Assembly (NCBI RefSeq): GCF_009909615.1
Contig: NZ_WWNE01000003.1
Span: forward strand, 579,074 to 643,073
Direction of reading: 5' to 3'
DNA: 64,000 bases
Source of the DNA: Acidiluteibacter ferrifornacis
Lineage (GTDB): Bacteria; Bacteroidota; Bacteroidia; Flavobacteriales_E; Vicingaceae
The position numbers were made by a program, and so were the translations under genes. Numbering within the stretch: position 1 is the first letter of the stretch; each line of letters opens with the position of its first letter. The notes under the pieces are model-generated. The model worked only from the letters and a program-made list of their open reading frames with translations, was not told where the DNA came from and ran no database searches. Positions 51,330-61,313 of the stretch are shown here, one piece after another.

Positions 51330-54300
51330 ATGAGAAAAAAATCTTTTATACTAAAGTGGGTCATATTATTTGAGTTGCTACTATGCGTACTGCTCGTTGT
51401 TCCGACTGATTGGTTGAATCAACAATATGGTGATTCTCAGATAGAGGCTGCAAAGGACAATTTTATAAAATTAGAGGACGAGGCTAAAGTAAATCTCGAA
51501 TCGGTATTAAACACCAAAAAGTTAGATGACAGATATAATTCTGAATTAATAAGTTATTATTTATTTGAGGAGGACTCATTGGTTTTATGGACGAATAACA
51601 ATGCAAGTGTAAGTGATCTATTGCATACTGCTGATGTTGACAAAAAGGTTCACTTGCTAGGAGATGGGTATTATTATATACTCAAGGCATCCAATAGAAA
51701 TCATAATGCTTTTGCTGCCATATTGCTTCAACAGAAGTATTTTCATAATAATACATATTTACAGAATGTATTTACGTTAAACGAAAAGCTCACGAGTAAG
51801 TATTCTTTAAATTGGGATGATTCGGGTGATATCGAGTTTGTAAACTCTAATAAAACAGTCGTTTTTTCACTTCAGCCTTATTCCACTAAACTACTTTACC
51901 CAACTATAACCAACTGGCAAGTTGCGATCTATTTTCTCTCTGTTGTATTGTTTTTATACCTTATCGTTCAATGGATACAAAATAGGTCTATAGTTTCGAA
52001 TGTGCTTGCATTTATTGTTTTAAGCTTGATAAGATTCCTAGGCTTTTATTTTCAATTTCCTGAATTTTTATATTATTCAGAACTATTTAGTCCCAAAGTT
52101 TTTGCCTTAAATGAGTGGCTACCTAATCTGGGGGATACTATTCTTCATCTTCTTTTTGCTTTTGCCATATTGTGGCTTATTGTAAAAAGAATGGTCCAGA
52201 ATAAAATTCATACGCTAGGACTAATTCTCATGTTGAGTAGTATATTTTTACTCGGAGCATTGATTACTCAACTATTTCGAGGACTCGTAATTAGTTCTAC
52301 AATTAGTTTTGATTTAAGCAATTTATATTCTCTAAACCCTTATAGTTATTTGGGATTATTGGTAATGTGTTTCTTGCTTTGTTCTATTTTCTTATTGGTT
52401 TTCAAAACCTTTAGTCAGAATAAGGTAGCGAAGAGTCGAACCGTTTGGTTCATATTCTTATTCGGCATATTCAATTATGCTTTACAGTATTATTGGGGAG
52501 AAAGGAATATTACTTTCATTAATTGGCCTTTAGTTTTAATTCTTTTTGTTGCTACTATTCAAAGGTATTACAATGGAAGGTATAACCTAACGAGGTCTTT
52601 GTTTCTGATAGTGTTGTTGAGCCTAATTTCATCGTACATTATACTTCATCAAACCGCGCTTAAAGAACGAAGAAACATGACTGTTATGGCTCAAAAGTTG
52701 TCCGAAGAAAAGGATGCTATTGCAGAGTATTTGTTTTCGAAGAGTGTGGAAAAAATGAAAATGGATACGTTGTTATTGTCTATGCTTGAGCAATATTGGG
52801 ATCAGCCAATTGAAGTAAATGACTACATTAGTTCCAATTATTTTAAGGGATTTTGGCAGGGTTATCAGTTACAATTTACATTTTGTGCACCCGAAGATCG
52901 ATTACTGGTACAACCCGACAATTTAGAGGTAAACTGTTTACATTTTTTTGATGAACGTATTGAAAAAGAGGGAACCCCAACAGGCAGTTATCCACTTTAT
53001 TTAATGCAATCAGAAACAGGCCGAATCTCCTACCTGAGTCGCATTTCATTTCAAATAGACTCCTCTATTGTTTATTTATTTGCCGAATTCAATAATAAAC
53101 GACTGATTGAGAATGAAGGTTATCCTGAATTGTTATTGGATCAAAAGGAGATTAGTAGGTCAATAAATTTAGGGGAGCTTTCTTTTGCAAAGTATGAGCA
53201 ACAAGAATTGGTAGCAAGTGCAGGACCTTACTCTTTTTCTTCTATTATTGACTCTATAGATGTGAAAGTTGGTTCAGTATTAAAGGTTAAAGATCGTGAA
53301 CACAATCATTTGTATTATAGATTAAATCCTACTACTTTATTAGAAATTGTAGGTCAAAGAAATGACTGGTTGAGTGCGTTCACTACTTTTTCTTATGTTT
53401 TTACATTCATGGCATTATTGATTGTTATAATTGCATTAACACTAAAGGAATTTCCATTTCGAGTAGAATGGAGAATTAGGGATTTTACCACCAAGATCCA
53501 GTTATTTATCATTGGAATACTATTGCTTTCAATAGGAATGTTCAGTATTGCCTCTACTTATTACATCAAGAAACAGTATCGGTCAAAAAACGATAAGAAC
53601 ATTACAGAGAAGTTGCGTTCCGTTCTAATTGAAGTCAATCAAAAACTTGGGGATGAAGAGGTGTTGAGCGATAATCTCTCGGAGTATATGACACAGGTTC
53701 TTGTGAAGTTTTCAAATGTGTTCTATACGGATATAAATCTTTATAGCTCAGAAGGAGATTTGATTGCAACCTCGCGACCTGAGATTTTTGATATCGGTTT
53801 GAAAGCACCATTGATGGATGCTCAAGCTTATCGAATGATGGCCAAAGAAAAGAAACGAATTTTTATTAATAATGAACACATTGGACAATTAAGCTACCTT
53901 TCTGCATATGTTCCCTTTTTCAATAATGATGGGCAATTTTTAGCCTATTTAAATTTACCTTACTTTGCTAAGCAAAATGAGCTGGAAGAAGAGATTTCTA
54001 GCTTTTTGGTAAGCAGTATCAACATATACGTTGTGATTTTTTGTTTTTCGATCATCTTATCGGTGATTTTTGCCAATTATATTTCTAAACCTCTTCAACT
54101 CTTACGAGAAAACATTTCTAAAGTAAATATTGGTTCCTCCAATGAGATAATTGAATGGGAAGGTAGCGACGAAATTAGTAGTTTGGTTAAAGAGTATAAT
54201 CGAATGGTGGTTAAATTGGCAGATAGTGCGGACCTTTTAGCCCGAACAGAAAGAGCAGGAGCTTGGAAAGAAATGGCGAAGCAAGTTGCCCACGAAATAA

Positions 54301-54926
54301 AAAATCCGCTAACTCCAATGAAACTGAGCATTCAGCATTTGAAAAGGGCTGCAGATGATGAAGCTGCTGATTTAGATGATCGAATTAATCGAACATCTCA
54401 GGTGCTAATTCAGCAAATAGATGCGCTTGCTCATATAGCAGATGAGTTTTCTAATTTTGCCAAAATGCCTGAGCCACAGAAAGTAGAGATGGATTTTATT
54501 CCGGTTCTGAGAAATGCTGTCAGTTTGTTTGATGAAAGTGAAAAAGGCAATATCAAACTCAACCTAAATTGTGAGCATGCTTTAGTGAAAGCAGACCAAG
54601 ACCAATTGATAAGAGTGTTCAACAACATTATAAAAAATGGACTACAGGCAATACCTGAAGGAAGAGAAGCTGCAATAGTAATTGAAGTCAATCGAATAGA
54701 AAACGATTTTGTGATTGCTTTTAAAGATAATGGGGTCGGAATAGCTAAGGAAGACTATAGCAGAATTTTTGTTCCTAATTTTACGAGTAAATCTAGTGGA
54801 ATGGGCCTAGGATTGGCCATTGTAAAAAATAGCATAGAAAACTCCGGCGGGACTGTTCGATTTGAAAGCACAGTGAATCAAGGAACTACTTTTATACTTA
54901 CATTGCCCTCCTTAGCTCAAGAATAA
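51330..54926 (+). CDS. Large multi-pass sensor histidine kinase, NtrY-like
   Basis: A 1198-residue membrane kinase. An N-terminal helix and ~170-residue extracytoplasmic domain are followed by about eight helices (about 195-450), a second extracytoplasmic region, further helices around 685-745, a second sensor region, and a helix near 895-920 leading to HAMP (NYISKPLQLLRENI). The kinase core has the H box VAHEIKNPLTPMKLSIQHL (His near 987), N box NIIKNGLQAIPEG, G1 DNGVGIA and G2 GMGLGLAIVKN. This H box (HEIKNPLTP) is of the NtrY type. The start is the ATG at 51330; a GTG lies one codon upstream. No response regulator is nearby, so it is an orphan. Its signal is unknown. Confidence 0.9.
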   Translation: MRKKSFILKWVILFELLLCVLLVVPTDWLNQQYGDSQIEAAKDNFIKLEDEAKVNLESVLNTKKLDDRYNSELISYYLFEEDSLVLWTNNNASVSDLLHTADVDKKVHLLGDGYYYILKASNRNHNAFAAILLQQKYFHNNTYLQNVFTLNEKLTSKYSLNWDDSGDIEFVNSNKTVVFSLQPYSTKLLYPTITNWQVAIYFLSVVLFLYLIVQWIQNRSIVSNVLAFIVLSLIRFLGFYFQFPEFLYYSELFSPKVFALNEWLPNLGDTILHLLFAFAILWLIVKRMVQNKIHTLGLILMLSSIFLLGALITQLFRGLVISSTISFDLSNLYSLNPYSYLGLLVMCFLLCSIFLLVFKTFSQNKVAKSRTVWFIFLFGIFNYALQYYWGERNITFINWPLVLILFVATIQRYYNGRYNLTRSLFLIVLLSLISSYIILHQTALKERRNMTVMAQKLSEEKDAIAEYLFSKSVEKMKMDTLLLSMLEQYWDQPIEVNDYISSNYFKGFWQGYQLQFTFCAPEDRLLVQPDNLEVNCLHFFDERIEKEGTPTGSYPLYLMQSETGRISYLSRISFQIDSSIVYLFAEFNNKRLIENEGYPELLLDQKEISRSINLGELSFAKYEQQELVASAGPYSFSSIIDSIDVKVGSVLKVKDREHNHLYYRLNPTTLLEIVGQRNDWLSAFTTFSYVFTFMALLIVIIALTLKEFPFRVEWRIRDFTTKIQLFIIGILLLSIGMFSIASTYYIKKQYRSKNDKNITEKLRSVLIEVNQKLGDEEVLSDNLSEYMTQVLVKFSNVFYTDINLYSSEGDLIATSRPEIFDIGLKAPLMDAQAYRMMAKEKKRIFINNEHIGQLSYLSAYVPFFNNDGQFLAYLNLPYFAKQNELEEEISSFLVSSINIYVVIFCFSIILSVIFANYISKPLQLLRENISKVNIGSSNEIIEWEGSDEISSLVKEYNRMVVKLADSADLLARTERAGAWKEMAKQVAHEIKNPLTPMKLSIQHLKRAADDEAADLDDRINRTSQVLIQQIDALAHIADEFSNFAKMPEPQKVEMDFIPVLRNAVSLFDESEKGNIKLNLNCEHALVKADQDQLIRVFNNIIKNGLQAIPEGREAAIVIEVNRIENDFVIAFKDNGVGIAKEDYSRIFVPNFTSKSSGMGLGLAIVKNSIENSGGTVRFESTVNQGTTFILTLPSLAQE

Positions 54927-54930
54927 ATAA

Positions 54931-54938
54931 TACTTTTG
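54931..54938 (+). promoter_or_regulatory. Possible promoter upstream of the crotonase gene
   Basis: TACTTTTG matches TAnnTTTG, 18 bp upstream of the crotonase ATG and just after the histidine kinase stop. Confidence 0.45.
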
Positions 54939-54956
54939 AAGTAAAATTGATAGACA

Positions 54957-55736
54957 ATGCCTGAAAATATTTTAATTGAAAAAGATGGTACAGTTGAGAT
55001 CATTACCATCAATCGTCCGGATAAATTAAATGCATTAAACAAGCAAACCATTCAAGAAATTGGAGATGCCATTCGAGAAGCAGATGCAAGTCAAGAGGTG
55101 ACCGCAATAATTATAACAGGTTCTGGAACTAAAGCTTTTGTAGCAGGTGCAGATATTTCGGAATTTGCCAATTTTAATAGTAAGGAAGCATTTGCTTTAA
55201 GCCAACAAGGTCAACATTCTATGTTTGATGTTGTTGAGAATTGTGGAAAACCTGTTATCGCTGCAGTTAATGGCTTTGCGCTAGGTGGCGGATTAGAGTT
55301 GGCCATGAGTTGTCACATCAGATTAGCATCAGATAACGCTAAAATGGGATTGCCCGAGGTTACCCTAGGAGTAATTCCTGGATATGGAGGTACTCAGCGA
55401 TTAGCTCAATTAGCTGGAAAGGGTAAGGCCATGGAATTGATTACTACAGCTGAAATGATTGATGCCAATGAAGCACATCGGATTGGATTAGTGAATCATG
55501 TCACCACACAAAACGAACTATTAGATCGAGCAAAGAAAATAGCACATAAGATATCTAGGAACTCTAGTGTTGCGATAAGCAAGGCGATAAAAGCTATCAA
55601 TGATGGTTATAAAGATGGAGTGAATGGATTTGAGTCAGAAATGAACGAATTTGGTGCGTGCTTTGAAACGGCAGACTTTAAAGAGGGAACTACAGCCTTT
55701 TTAGAAAAAAGAAAGCCCAACTTTCCTGGCAAATAA
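54957..55736 (+). CDS. Enoyl-CoA hydratase/isomerase (crotonase family)
   Basis: A 259-residue crotonase. The oxyanion-hole segments AFVAGADISEF and GFALGGGLELAMSCHIRLA, and the two catalytic glutamates of true hydratases, Glu114 (GGGLELAM) and Glu134 (GLPEVTLGVIPGYGGTQRL), are present. It probably hydrates trans-2-enoyl-CoA in beta-oxidation or a related pathway. No other fatty-acid gene is adjacent; the flippase gene begins 35 bp downstream. Confidence 0.92.
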   Translation: MPENILIEKDGTVEIITINRPDKLNALNKQTIQEIGDAIREADASQEVTAIIITGSGTKAFVAGADISEFANFNSKEAFALSQQGQHSMFDVVENCGKPVIAAVNGFALGGGLELAMSCHIRLASDNAKMGLPEVTLGVIPGYGGTQRLAQLAGKGKAMELITTAEMIDANEAHRIGLVNHVTTQNELLDRAKKIAHKISRNSSVAISKAIKAINDGYKDGVNGFESEMNEFGACFETADFKEGTTAFLEKRKPNFPGK

Positions 55737-55771
55737 TTGAGAATATTAACCTCTCTTAGTGCTGTTTTAAA

Positions 55772-57256
55772 ATGAATCCGTTAAAAAAATTAGTCGGTCA
55801 AACAGCCATATATGGACTTCCGAGTATCGTTGGTAGATTACTCAATTACCTACTTGTGCCCATTCATACAGCGATTTTTTTAAAAGAGCAGTTTGGGGTG
55901 ATTACCGAAATGTATGCCTATGTTTCATTCCTAGTAGTTTTATTGACTTATGGAATGGAAACTGCTTTTTTCAGATTCAACTCTAAAGAAGAAAACAATA
56001 AAGACGAGGTTTTTAGTACTACCATAATTGCCCTTTTGGTTACTACATCTATATTTATACTTCTAGCGTCCATCTTTGCTCAGCCGATTGCCAACTTTAT
56101 CAGTTATCCTAATAATCAAGAGTATGTAGTTTGGTTCGCATTTATTGTTGGTTTGGATGCGATATCGTCTATCCCTTTGGCCAAGCTTAGAGTTGAGAAT
56201 AAGGCCAAAACGTTTGCGGCAGTTAATTTAGGTTCCATTGCAATTAATATAGGATTAAACTTATTTTGGATTGGCTACTGTATTCCTGCTTATCAAGATG
56301 GAGTATCTAATTTCTTCACAGAATATTTGTTTACACCTACCATAGGTGTTGGCTATGTTTTTATCGCTAACCTGTTTGCAACGGCATTTAAGTTTGTGCT
56401 TCTATCGCCTTATTTATACAAGATCAAGTACTCGATAAATATCCCATTGCTTAAGAAAATGTTGAGCTATGGTTGGCCATTATTGGTAGCTAGTTTAGCG
56501 ATTATAGTTAACGAAAATGCCGATAAAATTATGCTAAAATGGATGCTAAAAGATACATTAGGCGTAGATGGTGCAACTGGTATGGTAGGTATTTACGGAG
56601 CGTGTTATAAAATATCCATCATAATTAGTATTTTCATTCAGGCATTTAGATATGCGGCAGAACCTTTCTTTTTTAATCAAGCAAAAGAGCAAGATGCAAC
56701 CAAGTCTTATGCGATGGTAATGAAGTATTTTGTAATTGTTTGCTCATTTATTTTTTTGGGAGTAATGCTATATATGGATGTAATCAAATATTTTGTCCGA
56801 AAGGAAGAGTATTGGGTAGGTTTAAATGTGGTTCCATATTTATTGTTGGCAAATATATGTCTAGGTATATTTTATAACTTATCTATCTGGTATAAATTAA
56901 GCGGTAAAACTAGGTATGGAGCCGGAATTGCAATAGTTGGGGCGATCATTACAATTACCATGAACTATATTCTAATTCCATTCATTGGATATTTGGGATC
57001 TGCCATCACCACTTTGGTTTGTTATTTTTCTATGGTATTGATATCTTATTGGTTAGGGCAAAAGTATTATCCTGTTAATTATCCACTGAAGCGAATTTTT
57101 ATGTATTTGGTTCTAGCCATTGGTTTTTATGGGATTACAATACTATTGGATATGGAAACATCATTGTTTAAATATATGATTCATTCCTTTTTCATGTTGC
57201 TCTTTGTGGCTGTTGTCTACATTTTAGAAAAACCTAAAAAAGTTCTAATTTCGTAG
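55772..57256 (+). CDS. Oligosaccharide flippase (MATE/Wzx-like)
   Basis: A 494-residue integral membrane protein with about 14 hydrophobic helices. The start [30 protein letters not shown] is typical of polysaccharide-biosynthesis/Wzx-like MOP-superfamily proteins in Bacteroidota, and the C-terminus ends with paired helices. It probably flips a lipid-linked glycan across the inner membrane. dut and a sugar nucleotidyltransferase follow on the same strand. Confidence 0.87.
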   Translation: MNPLKKLVGQTAIYGLPSIVGRLLNYLLVPIHTAIFLKEQFGVITEMYAYVSFLVVLLTYGMETAFFRFNSKEENNKDEVFSTTIIALLVTTSIFILLASIFAQPIANFISYPNNQEYVVWFAFIVGLDAISSIPLAKLRVENKAKTFAAVNLGSIAINIGLNLFWIGYCIPAYQDGVSNFFTEYLFTPTIGVGYVFIANLFATAFKFVLLSPYLYKIKYSINIPLLKKMLSYGWPLLVASLAIIVNENADKIMLKWMLKDTLGVDGATGMVGIYGACYKISIIISIFIQAFRYAAEPFFFNQAKEQDATKSYAMVMKYFVIVCSFIFLGVMLYMDVIKYFVRKEEYWVGLNVVPYLLLANICLGIFYNLSIWYKLSGKTRYGAGIAIVGAIITITMNYILIPFIGYLGSAITTLVCYFSMVLISYWLGQKYYPVNYPLKRIFMYLVLAIGFYGITILLDMETSLFKYMIHSFFMLLFVAVVYILEKPKKVLIS

Positions 57257-57309
57257 GCAAATCTTTCGATATTAATTCGAAGGAAAAAATCACTCAATTC
57301 CTCAGGTGG

Positions 57310-57744
57310 ATGAAAATAAAAATTGTTAATCAGTCCAAACACCCACTCCCAGAATATGGTACGATAGCTGCTGCTGGTGTAGATTTAAGAGCTAATATAG
57401 ATTCTCCAATTACGCTAAAACCTCTAGAAAGAACTTTAGTTCCCACTGGTTTATTTATGGAAATTCCTGTTGGTTATGAAGCACAAGTTCGACCTCGAAG
57501 TGGGTTAGCCCTGAAAAAAGGAATTACTGTCTTAAACTCTCCAGGAACAATTGACGCTGATTATCGAGGTGAACTACGAGTAATTTTAATTAATTTATCC
57601 AATGAAGCATTTGTTATTGAGGATGGAGAAAGAATAGCTCAAATGGTTATTGCTGCTCACGAACAAGCAGATTGGGTAGAAGTAGATTCATTGGAGGAAA
57701 CCGCAAGAGGTGCTGGTGGTTTTGGTAGTACTGGCGTTAAGTAA
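57310..57744 (+). CDS. dut: Deoxyuridine 5'-triphosphate nucleotidohydrolase
   Basis: dUTPase (144 residues), which converts dUTP to dUMP and keeps uracil out of DNA. All family motifs can be seen: [54 protein letters not shown], and the C-terminal Gly-rich [11 protein letters not shown] that closes over the active site. It is 54 bp after the flippase gene and 30 bp before the nucleotidyltransferase gene. Confidence 0.97.
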   Translation: MKIKIVNQSKHPLPEYGTIAAAGVDLRANIDSPITLKPLERTLVPTGLFMEIPVGYEAQVRPRSGLALKKGITVLNSPGTIDADYRGELRVILINLSNEAFVIEDGERIAQMVIAAHEQADWVEVDSLEETARGAGGFGSTGVK

Positions 57745-57774
57745 AGACATTTAAGAAGTTAAAAAGTATATTTT

Positions 57775-58773
57775 ATGAAAATTATTGTTCCTATGGCGGG
57801 CATTGGGAAAAGAATGCGTCCGCATACACTAACTATTCCTAAACCATTGTTGCCTATTGCAGGAAAACCAATAGTTCAAAGGTTGGTAGAAGATATTGCA
57901 AAAGTATGTGCAGAACCAATTGAAGAAATTGGATTTATTATTGGCGATTTTGGTACAGAAGTAGAGAAACATTTGATTGGTGTAGCAGAAGGATTAGGAG
58001 CTAAAGGTAGAATATTTCATCAAGAGCAGGCATTAGGTACAGCTCACGCCATTCTATGTGCTCAAGATTTATTAGAAGGTAAAGTGGTAGTAGCTTTTGC
58101 GGACACTCTTTTTAGAGCTGATTTTACTTTAGACGATTCTAAAGATGGTATCATTTGGGTGCAAAGTGTTGAAGACCCAAAAGCTTTTGGTGTGATTAAA
58201 GTAGATCAGAATAATGTTATTACTGATTTTGTTGAGAAGCCTCAAGAGTTTGTTTCGGACATGGCTATTATTGGAATCTATTACTTTAAAGATGGTGCTA
58301 ATTTAAAAAACGAATTACAGTATCTGATTGATAACGATATTAAAGACAAAGGGGAATATCAATTGACCAATGCCTTGGAAAACATGAAGCAAAAAGGAGT
58401 TAAGTTTTCTCCTGGTAAAGTGGATGAGTGGTTAGATTGTGGAAATAAGAATGCAACAGTCTATACTAATCAAAGAGTATTGGAGTTTCTAAAAGGCCAA
58501 AAGATTGTTGCAGATTCCGCTAAAGTTGACCAATCTATTATTATAGAACCTTGCTACATTGGAGAGAACGTAACGATAAAAAATTCGGTTGTAGGTCCAC
58601 ATGTTTCTGTGGGAGACAATTCTTCTATTGAGAATGCAGTTATTAAGAATACAATTATCCAGACCAATACAACATTGAAAGGGGTGAGTTATACCAACTC
58701 AATGATTGGGAATCATGTTTCTATTTCAAAAGAATTAACCGATTGTAGCATAGGTGACTATAATGAATTGTAA
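57775..58773 (+). CDS. Sugar-phosphate nucleotidyltransferase with C-terminal left-handed beta-helix
   Basis: A 332-residue NTP-transferase. The N-terminal signature MAGIGKRMRPHTLTIPKPLLPIAGKP marks it as a glucose-1-phosphate nucleotidyltransferase-type enzyme. The Asp in VVAFADTLF is a metal ligand, and WLDCGNKNATVYTN is also conserved. The C-terminal ~80 residues are hexapeptide repeats (IGENVTIKNSVVGPHVSVGDN). It would make an NDP-sugar for envelope glycans, in line with the flippase; the sugar and nucleotide are uncertain. The last 11 bp overlap the TPR gene. Confidence 0.88.
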   Translation: MKIIVPMAGIGKRMRPHTLTIPKPLLPIAGKPIVQRLVEDIAKVCAEPIEEIGFIIGDFGTEVEKHLIGVAEGLGAKGRIFHQEQALGTAHAILCAQDLLEGKVVVAFADTLFRADFTLDDSKDGIIWVQSVEDPKAFGVIKVDQNNVITDFVEKPQEFVSDMAIIGIYYFKDGANLKNELQYLIDNDIKDKGEYQLTNALENMKQKGVKFSPGKVDEWLDCGNKNATVYTNQRVLEFLKGQKIVADSAKVDQSIIIEPCYIGENVTIKNSVVGPHVSVGDNSSIENAVIKNTIIQTNTTLKGVSYTNSMIGNHVSISKELTDCSIGDYNEL

Positions 58774-60511
58774 ATTAACCATCCATTTTTTATTTACTAC
58801 CCTTCTATTAGGAGTTCTCTTATTTGGCTGTAAGGCCGGACAAGATGCTGTTGACTCTGAATCAAAAAGTAATGGAGGGTTATCTGAAAAGGATAAAATA
58901 CGTTTTGAGCAGACTTTTGTGGACGCCAATAAGGAGAAGATTTTAGGAAATAGAAATGCAGCTCTGGACCTTCTTGATAAATCTATCGCTATAGACCCTT
59001 CTCAAGCAGCACCTTATTATGAAAAAGCTCAATTGCTGATAGAATCAGGTCAAACAACAAAAGCCTACGAAGCTATTAAAAAGGCAGTTGAAATTGATGA
59101 CGAAAATTTTTGGTATTCTTTTCTAAAGGCAAAAATTGCCATAGAATTACAAGAAATTGAAACAGCCCAAAAAATCTATCAGAAGCTTTCAAAAATGAAG
59201 CCCAATGATTTGGAGTTACGATATGAATTAGCAGGAATGTATTTGTATAACGGTAAGTATAAAGAAGGGATTGCTGAGCTGAATAGTATTGAGGAAGAAA
59301 TGGGAGTTACGGAGGAGATTTCACTTCAAAAGCAAAAGATATATCTCAAGATGGGTGATGTATCTAAAGCTGCTGCGGAGGTTAGAAAGTTAATCTTAGA
59401 AAACCCTGGTAACATGACATATTTCAACATTCTTGCCGATACCTATATGGTGAATGGAATGGAAAAAGAGGCGCTTGAAGTCTATAAAGAGATGGAATCC
59501 ATTAATCCAGAGGATCCTAAATTGAGTTTTGCTTTAGCCAATTTTTATCGACAAAAAGGAGAAGATGAGAAGGCTAAAGCCTATGTTATTAAAGCCTTTG
59601 AGAGTGAAAAAATGGATATTGACAGTAAGATTAAAGTCTTACTTGATTATTTTGTTGCAGCAGAGTCGAATGAAAATACCAAAAATGAGGCATTGGAGTT
59701 GTGTGAAATTCTAGTAAAAGTTCACCCAAATGAGGCAAAGTCACATGCCATGTATGCAGATTATTTGTATAGGGATAAGCAATTAGATAAGGCTTCCATA
59801 CAATATAAAAGGACATTAGAGTTGGATAGTAGTCGGTATGCTATTTGGAATCAATTAATTATTGTAGAGTCAGAAAGGGGTGACAATAAATCATTGCAGC
59901 AAGTAAGTGAAAGAGCGTTGAACTTATTTCCAAACCAAGCTGTTGCTTATTTTTTTGCAGGTATCTCATCTTCCCAACTTAAAGAATATGACAAGGCAAT
60001 AAATTACTTGCTAACTGGAAAGGATTATGCGGTTGAAAATAAGGCATTAAAGGCTCAAATCTATGCAAGTCTAGGCGACGTGTATTTCGAAAAGAAAGAA
60101 AAAGAAAAAGCCTACGATAGTTACGAGAAGTCATTGAAGATAGAACCTTCTAACGTATATGTTTTGAACAATTATAGCTATTATTTATCATTGGATAAAA
60201 AGCAACTGGAGAAAGCGGCGGAAATGGCAGCATTGGCCAATAAGATAGCTCCGAATCAATCCTCATTTGAAGATACTTACGGCTGGGTTTTGTTTCAACA
60301 GGGCAAATATGAGGAAGCCAAGGAATGGATTGAAAAGGCCTATGCCAATGGAGGTTCTAGTAGTGGTGTAATAGTGGAACATTTAGGTGATGTTGCTGCG
60401 CAATTAGGTAACAAGGAAGAGGCGATAGAGTATTGGGAAAAGGCTAAAAAGATAGGTGATACTTCAGATCAGATTGATAGAAAAATTAAGGAAGGGGTTT
60501 ATTATGAGTAA
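58763..60511 (+). CDS. TPR-repeat lipoprotein
   Basis: A 582-residue predicted lipoprotein (signal KLTIHFLFTTLLLGVLLFGC). The rest is tetratricopeptide repeats over nearly its full length: IDPSQAAPYYEKAQLLIESGQ, NPGNMTYFNILADTYMVNGM, NPEDPKLSFALANFYRQKGE and others. It probably acts as a periplasmic scaffold. I chose the ATG at 58763; a GTG three codons upstream is also in frame. The start overlaps the nucleotidyltransferase by 11 bp, and the end overlaps the DUF4292 gene by 8 bp, so translation is coupled. Confidence 0.88.
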   Translation: MNCKLTIHFLFTTLLLGVLLFGCKAGQDAVDSESKSNGGLSEKDKIRFEQTFVDANKEKILGNRNAALDLLDKSIAIDPSQAAPYYEKAQLLIESGQTTKAYEAIKKAVEIDDENFWYSFLKAKIAIELQEIETAQKIYQKLSKMKPNDLELRYELAGMYLYNGKYKEGIAELNSIEEEMGVTEEISLQKQKIYLKMGDVSKAAAEVRKLILENPGNMTYFNILADTYMVNGMEKEALEVYKEMESINPEDPKLSFALANFYRQKGEDEKAKAYVIKAFESEKMDIDSKIKVLLDYFVAAESNENTKNEALELCEILVKVHPNEAKSHAMYADYLYRDKQLDKASIQYKRTLELDSSRYAIWNQLIIVESERGDNKSLQQVSERALNLFPNQAVAYFFAGISSSQLKEYDKAINYLLTGKDYAVENKALKAQIYASLGDVYFEKKEKEKAYDSYEKSLKIEPSNVYVLNNYSYYLSLDKKQLEKAAEMAALANKIAPNQSSFEDTYGWVLFQQGKYEEAKEWIEKAYANGGSSSGVIVEHLGDVAAQLGNKEEAIEYWEKAKKIGDTSDQIDRKIKEGVYYE

Positions 60512-61313
60512 AAGAGTTGGGTATTTGATTATCTCTATTCTGATATTGTTAGTAGCTTGTAAAACGGAGAAGATTTCTCGAAAGCCATTAGAAGGAAAGA
60601 ATAAAGACTTTCTATTGGAAAAGTTAGAGAAAAATGAGGTGGATTTTAAAACTTTCTCTGGAAGATCTGCAATTACCGTTCAGAATGAAGAGAAGAAAAA
60701 CTCTTTTAAGAGTACGATTCGAATCCAGAAAGACAGTGCGATATGGGTTTCTATCACCCCTTTATTTGGAATAGAATTAGCTCGAATTTTACTAACAAAA
60801 GACTCCTTAAAAGTAATCAATAGAATTAATGCTGAATACTTTATTGGGGATTATGAATATTTCTATAAGAAGTATGACATTGCTCTAGAATTTGAAACAG
60901 TACAAGCATTGTTAATCGGAAATAAAGTAGATTTCGAACGAGATGAAAAACTTAAGTTTAGCATTGACAAGGAAAAGTATTATCTTGGAAATATAAAGCG
61001 TCGAAAAGTGGTGAAGGCTGAAAAAAAACCAAAGAAAATAGACGATAATGAATTGGTTAGTTTATGGTTGAACCCTACAACATTTAAAATTGAAGAAATG
61101 CTAATCAGTGATTTAACAGCTTCTAGATTTGTGCGAGCACTTTTTATGCAACATCAAGAGATTGATGGAAAACTATTTCCTACTCAATTGACTTATTACT
61201 TAAATGAATCTGTTAATGATAGGGTAGACATTGAATACTCAAAAATAACTTTGGACCAACCGATTTCTTTTTCATTTAATATCCCATCGAAGTATGAACA
61301 GGTATTTTATTAA
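60504..61313 (+). CDS. DUF4292 family lipoprotein
   Basis: A 269-residue predicted lipoprotein (MSKRVGYLIISILILLVAC). It belongs to the Bacteroidota DUF4292 family, judging by VDFKTFSGRSAITVQNEEKKNSF, IWVSITPLFGIELARILLTKDSLKVINR, and a LolA-like beta-sheet pattern to the C-terminus (YSKITLDQPISFSFNIPSKYE). The family resembles outer-membrane lipoprotein carrier folds, but its function is not established. I chose the ATG at 60504, which overlaps the TPR gene by 8 bp. Its end overlaps the EnvC-like gene by 20 bp. Confidence 0.87.
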   Translation: MSKRVGYLIISILILLVACKTEKISRKPLEGKNKDFLLEKLEKNEVDFKTFSGRSAITVQNEEKKNSFKSTIRIQKDSAIWVSITPLFGIELARILLTKDSLKVINRINAEYFIGDYEYFYKKYDIALEFETVQALLIGNKVDFERDEKLKFSIDKEKYYLGNIKRRKVVKAEKKPKKIDDNELVSLWLNPTTFKIEEMLISDLTASRFVRALFMQHQEIDGKLFPTQLTYYLNESVNDRVDIEYSKITLDQPISFSFNIPSKYEQVFY

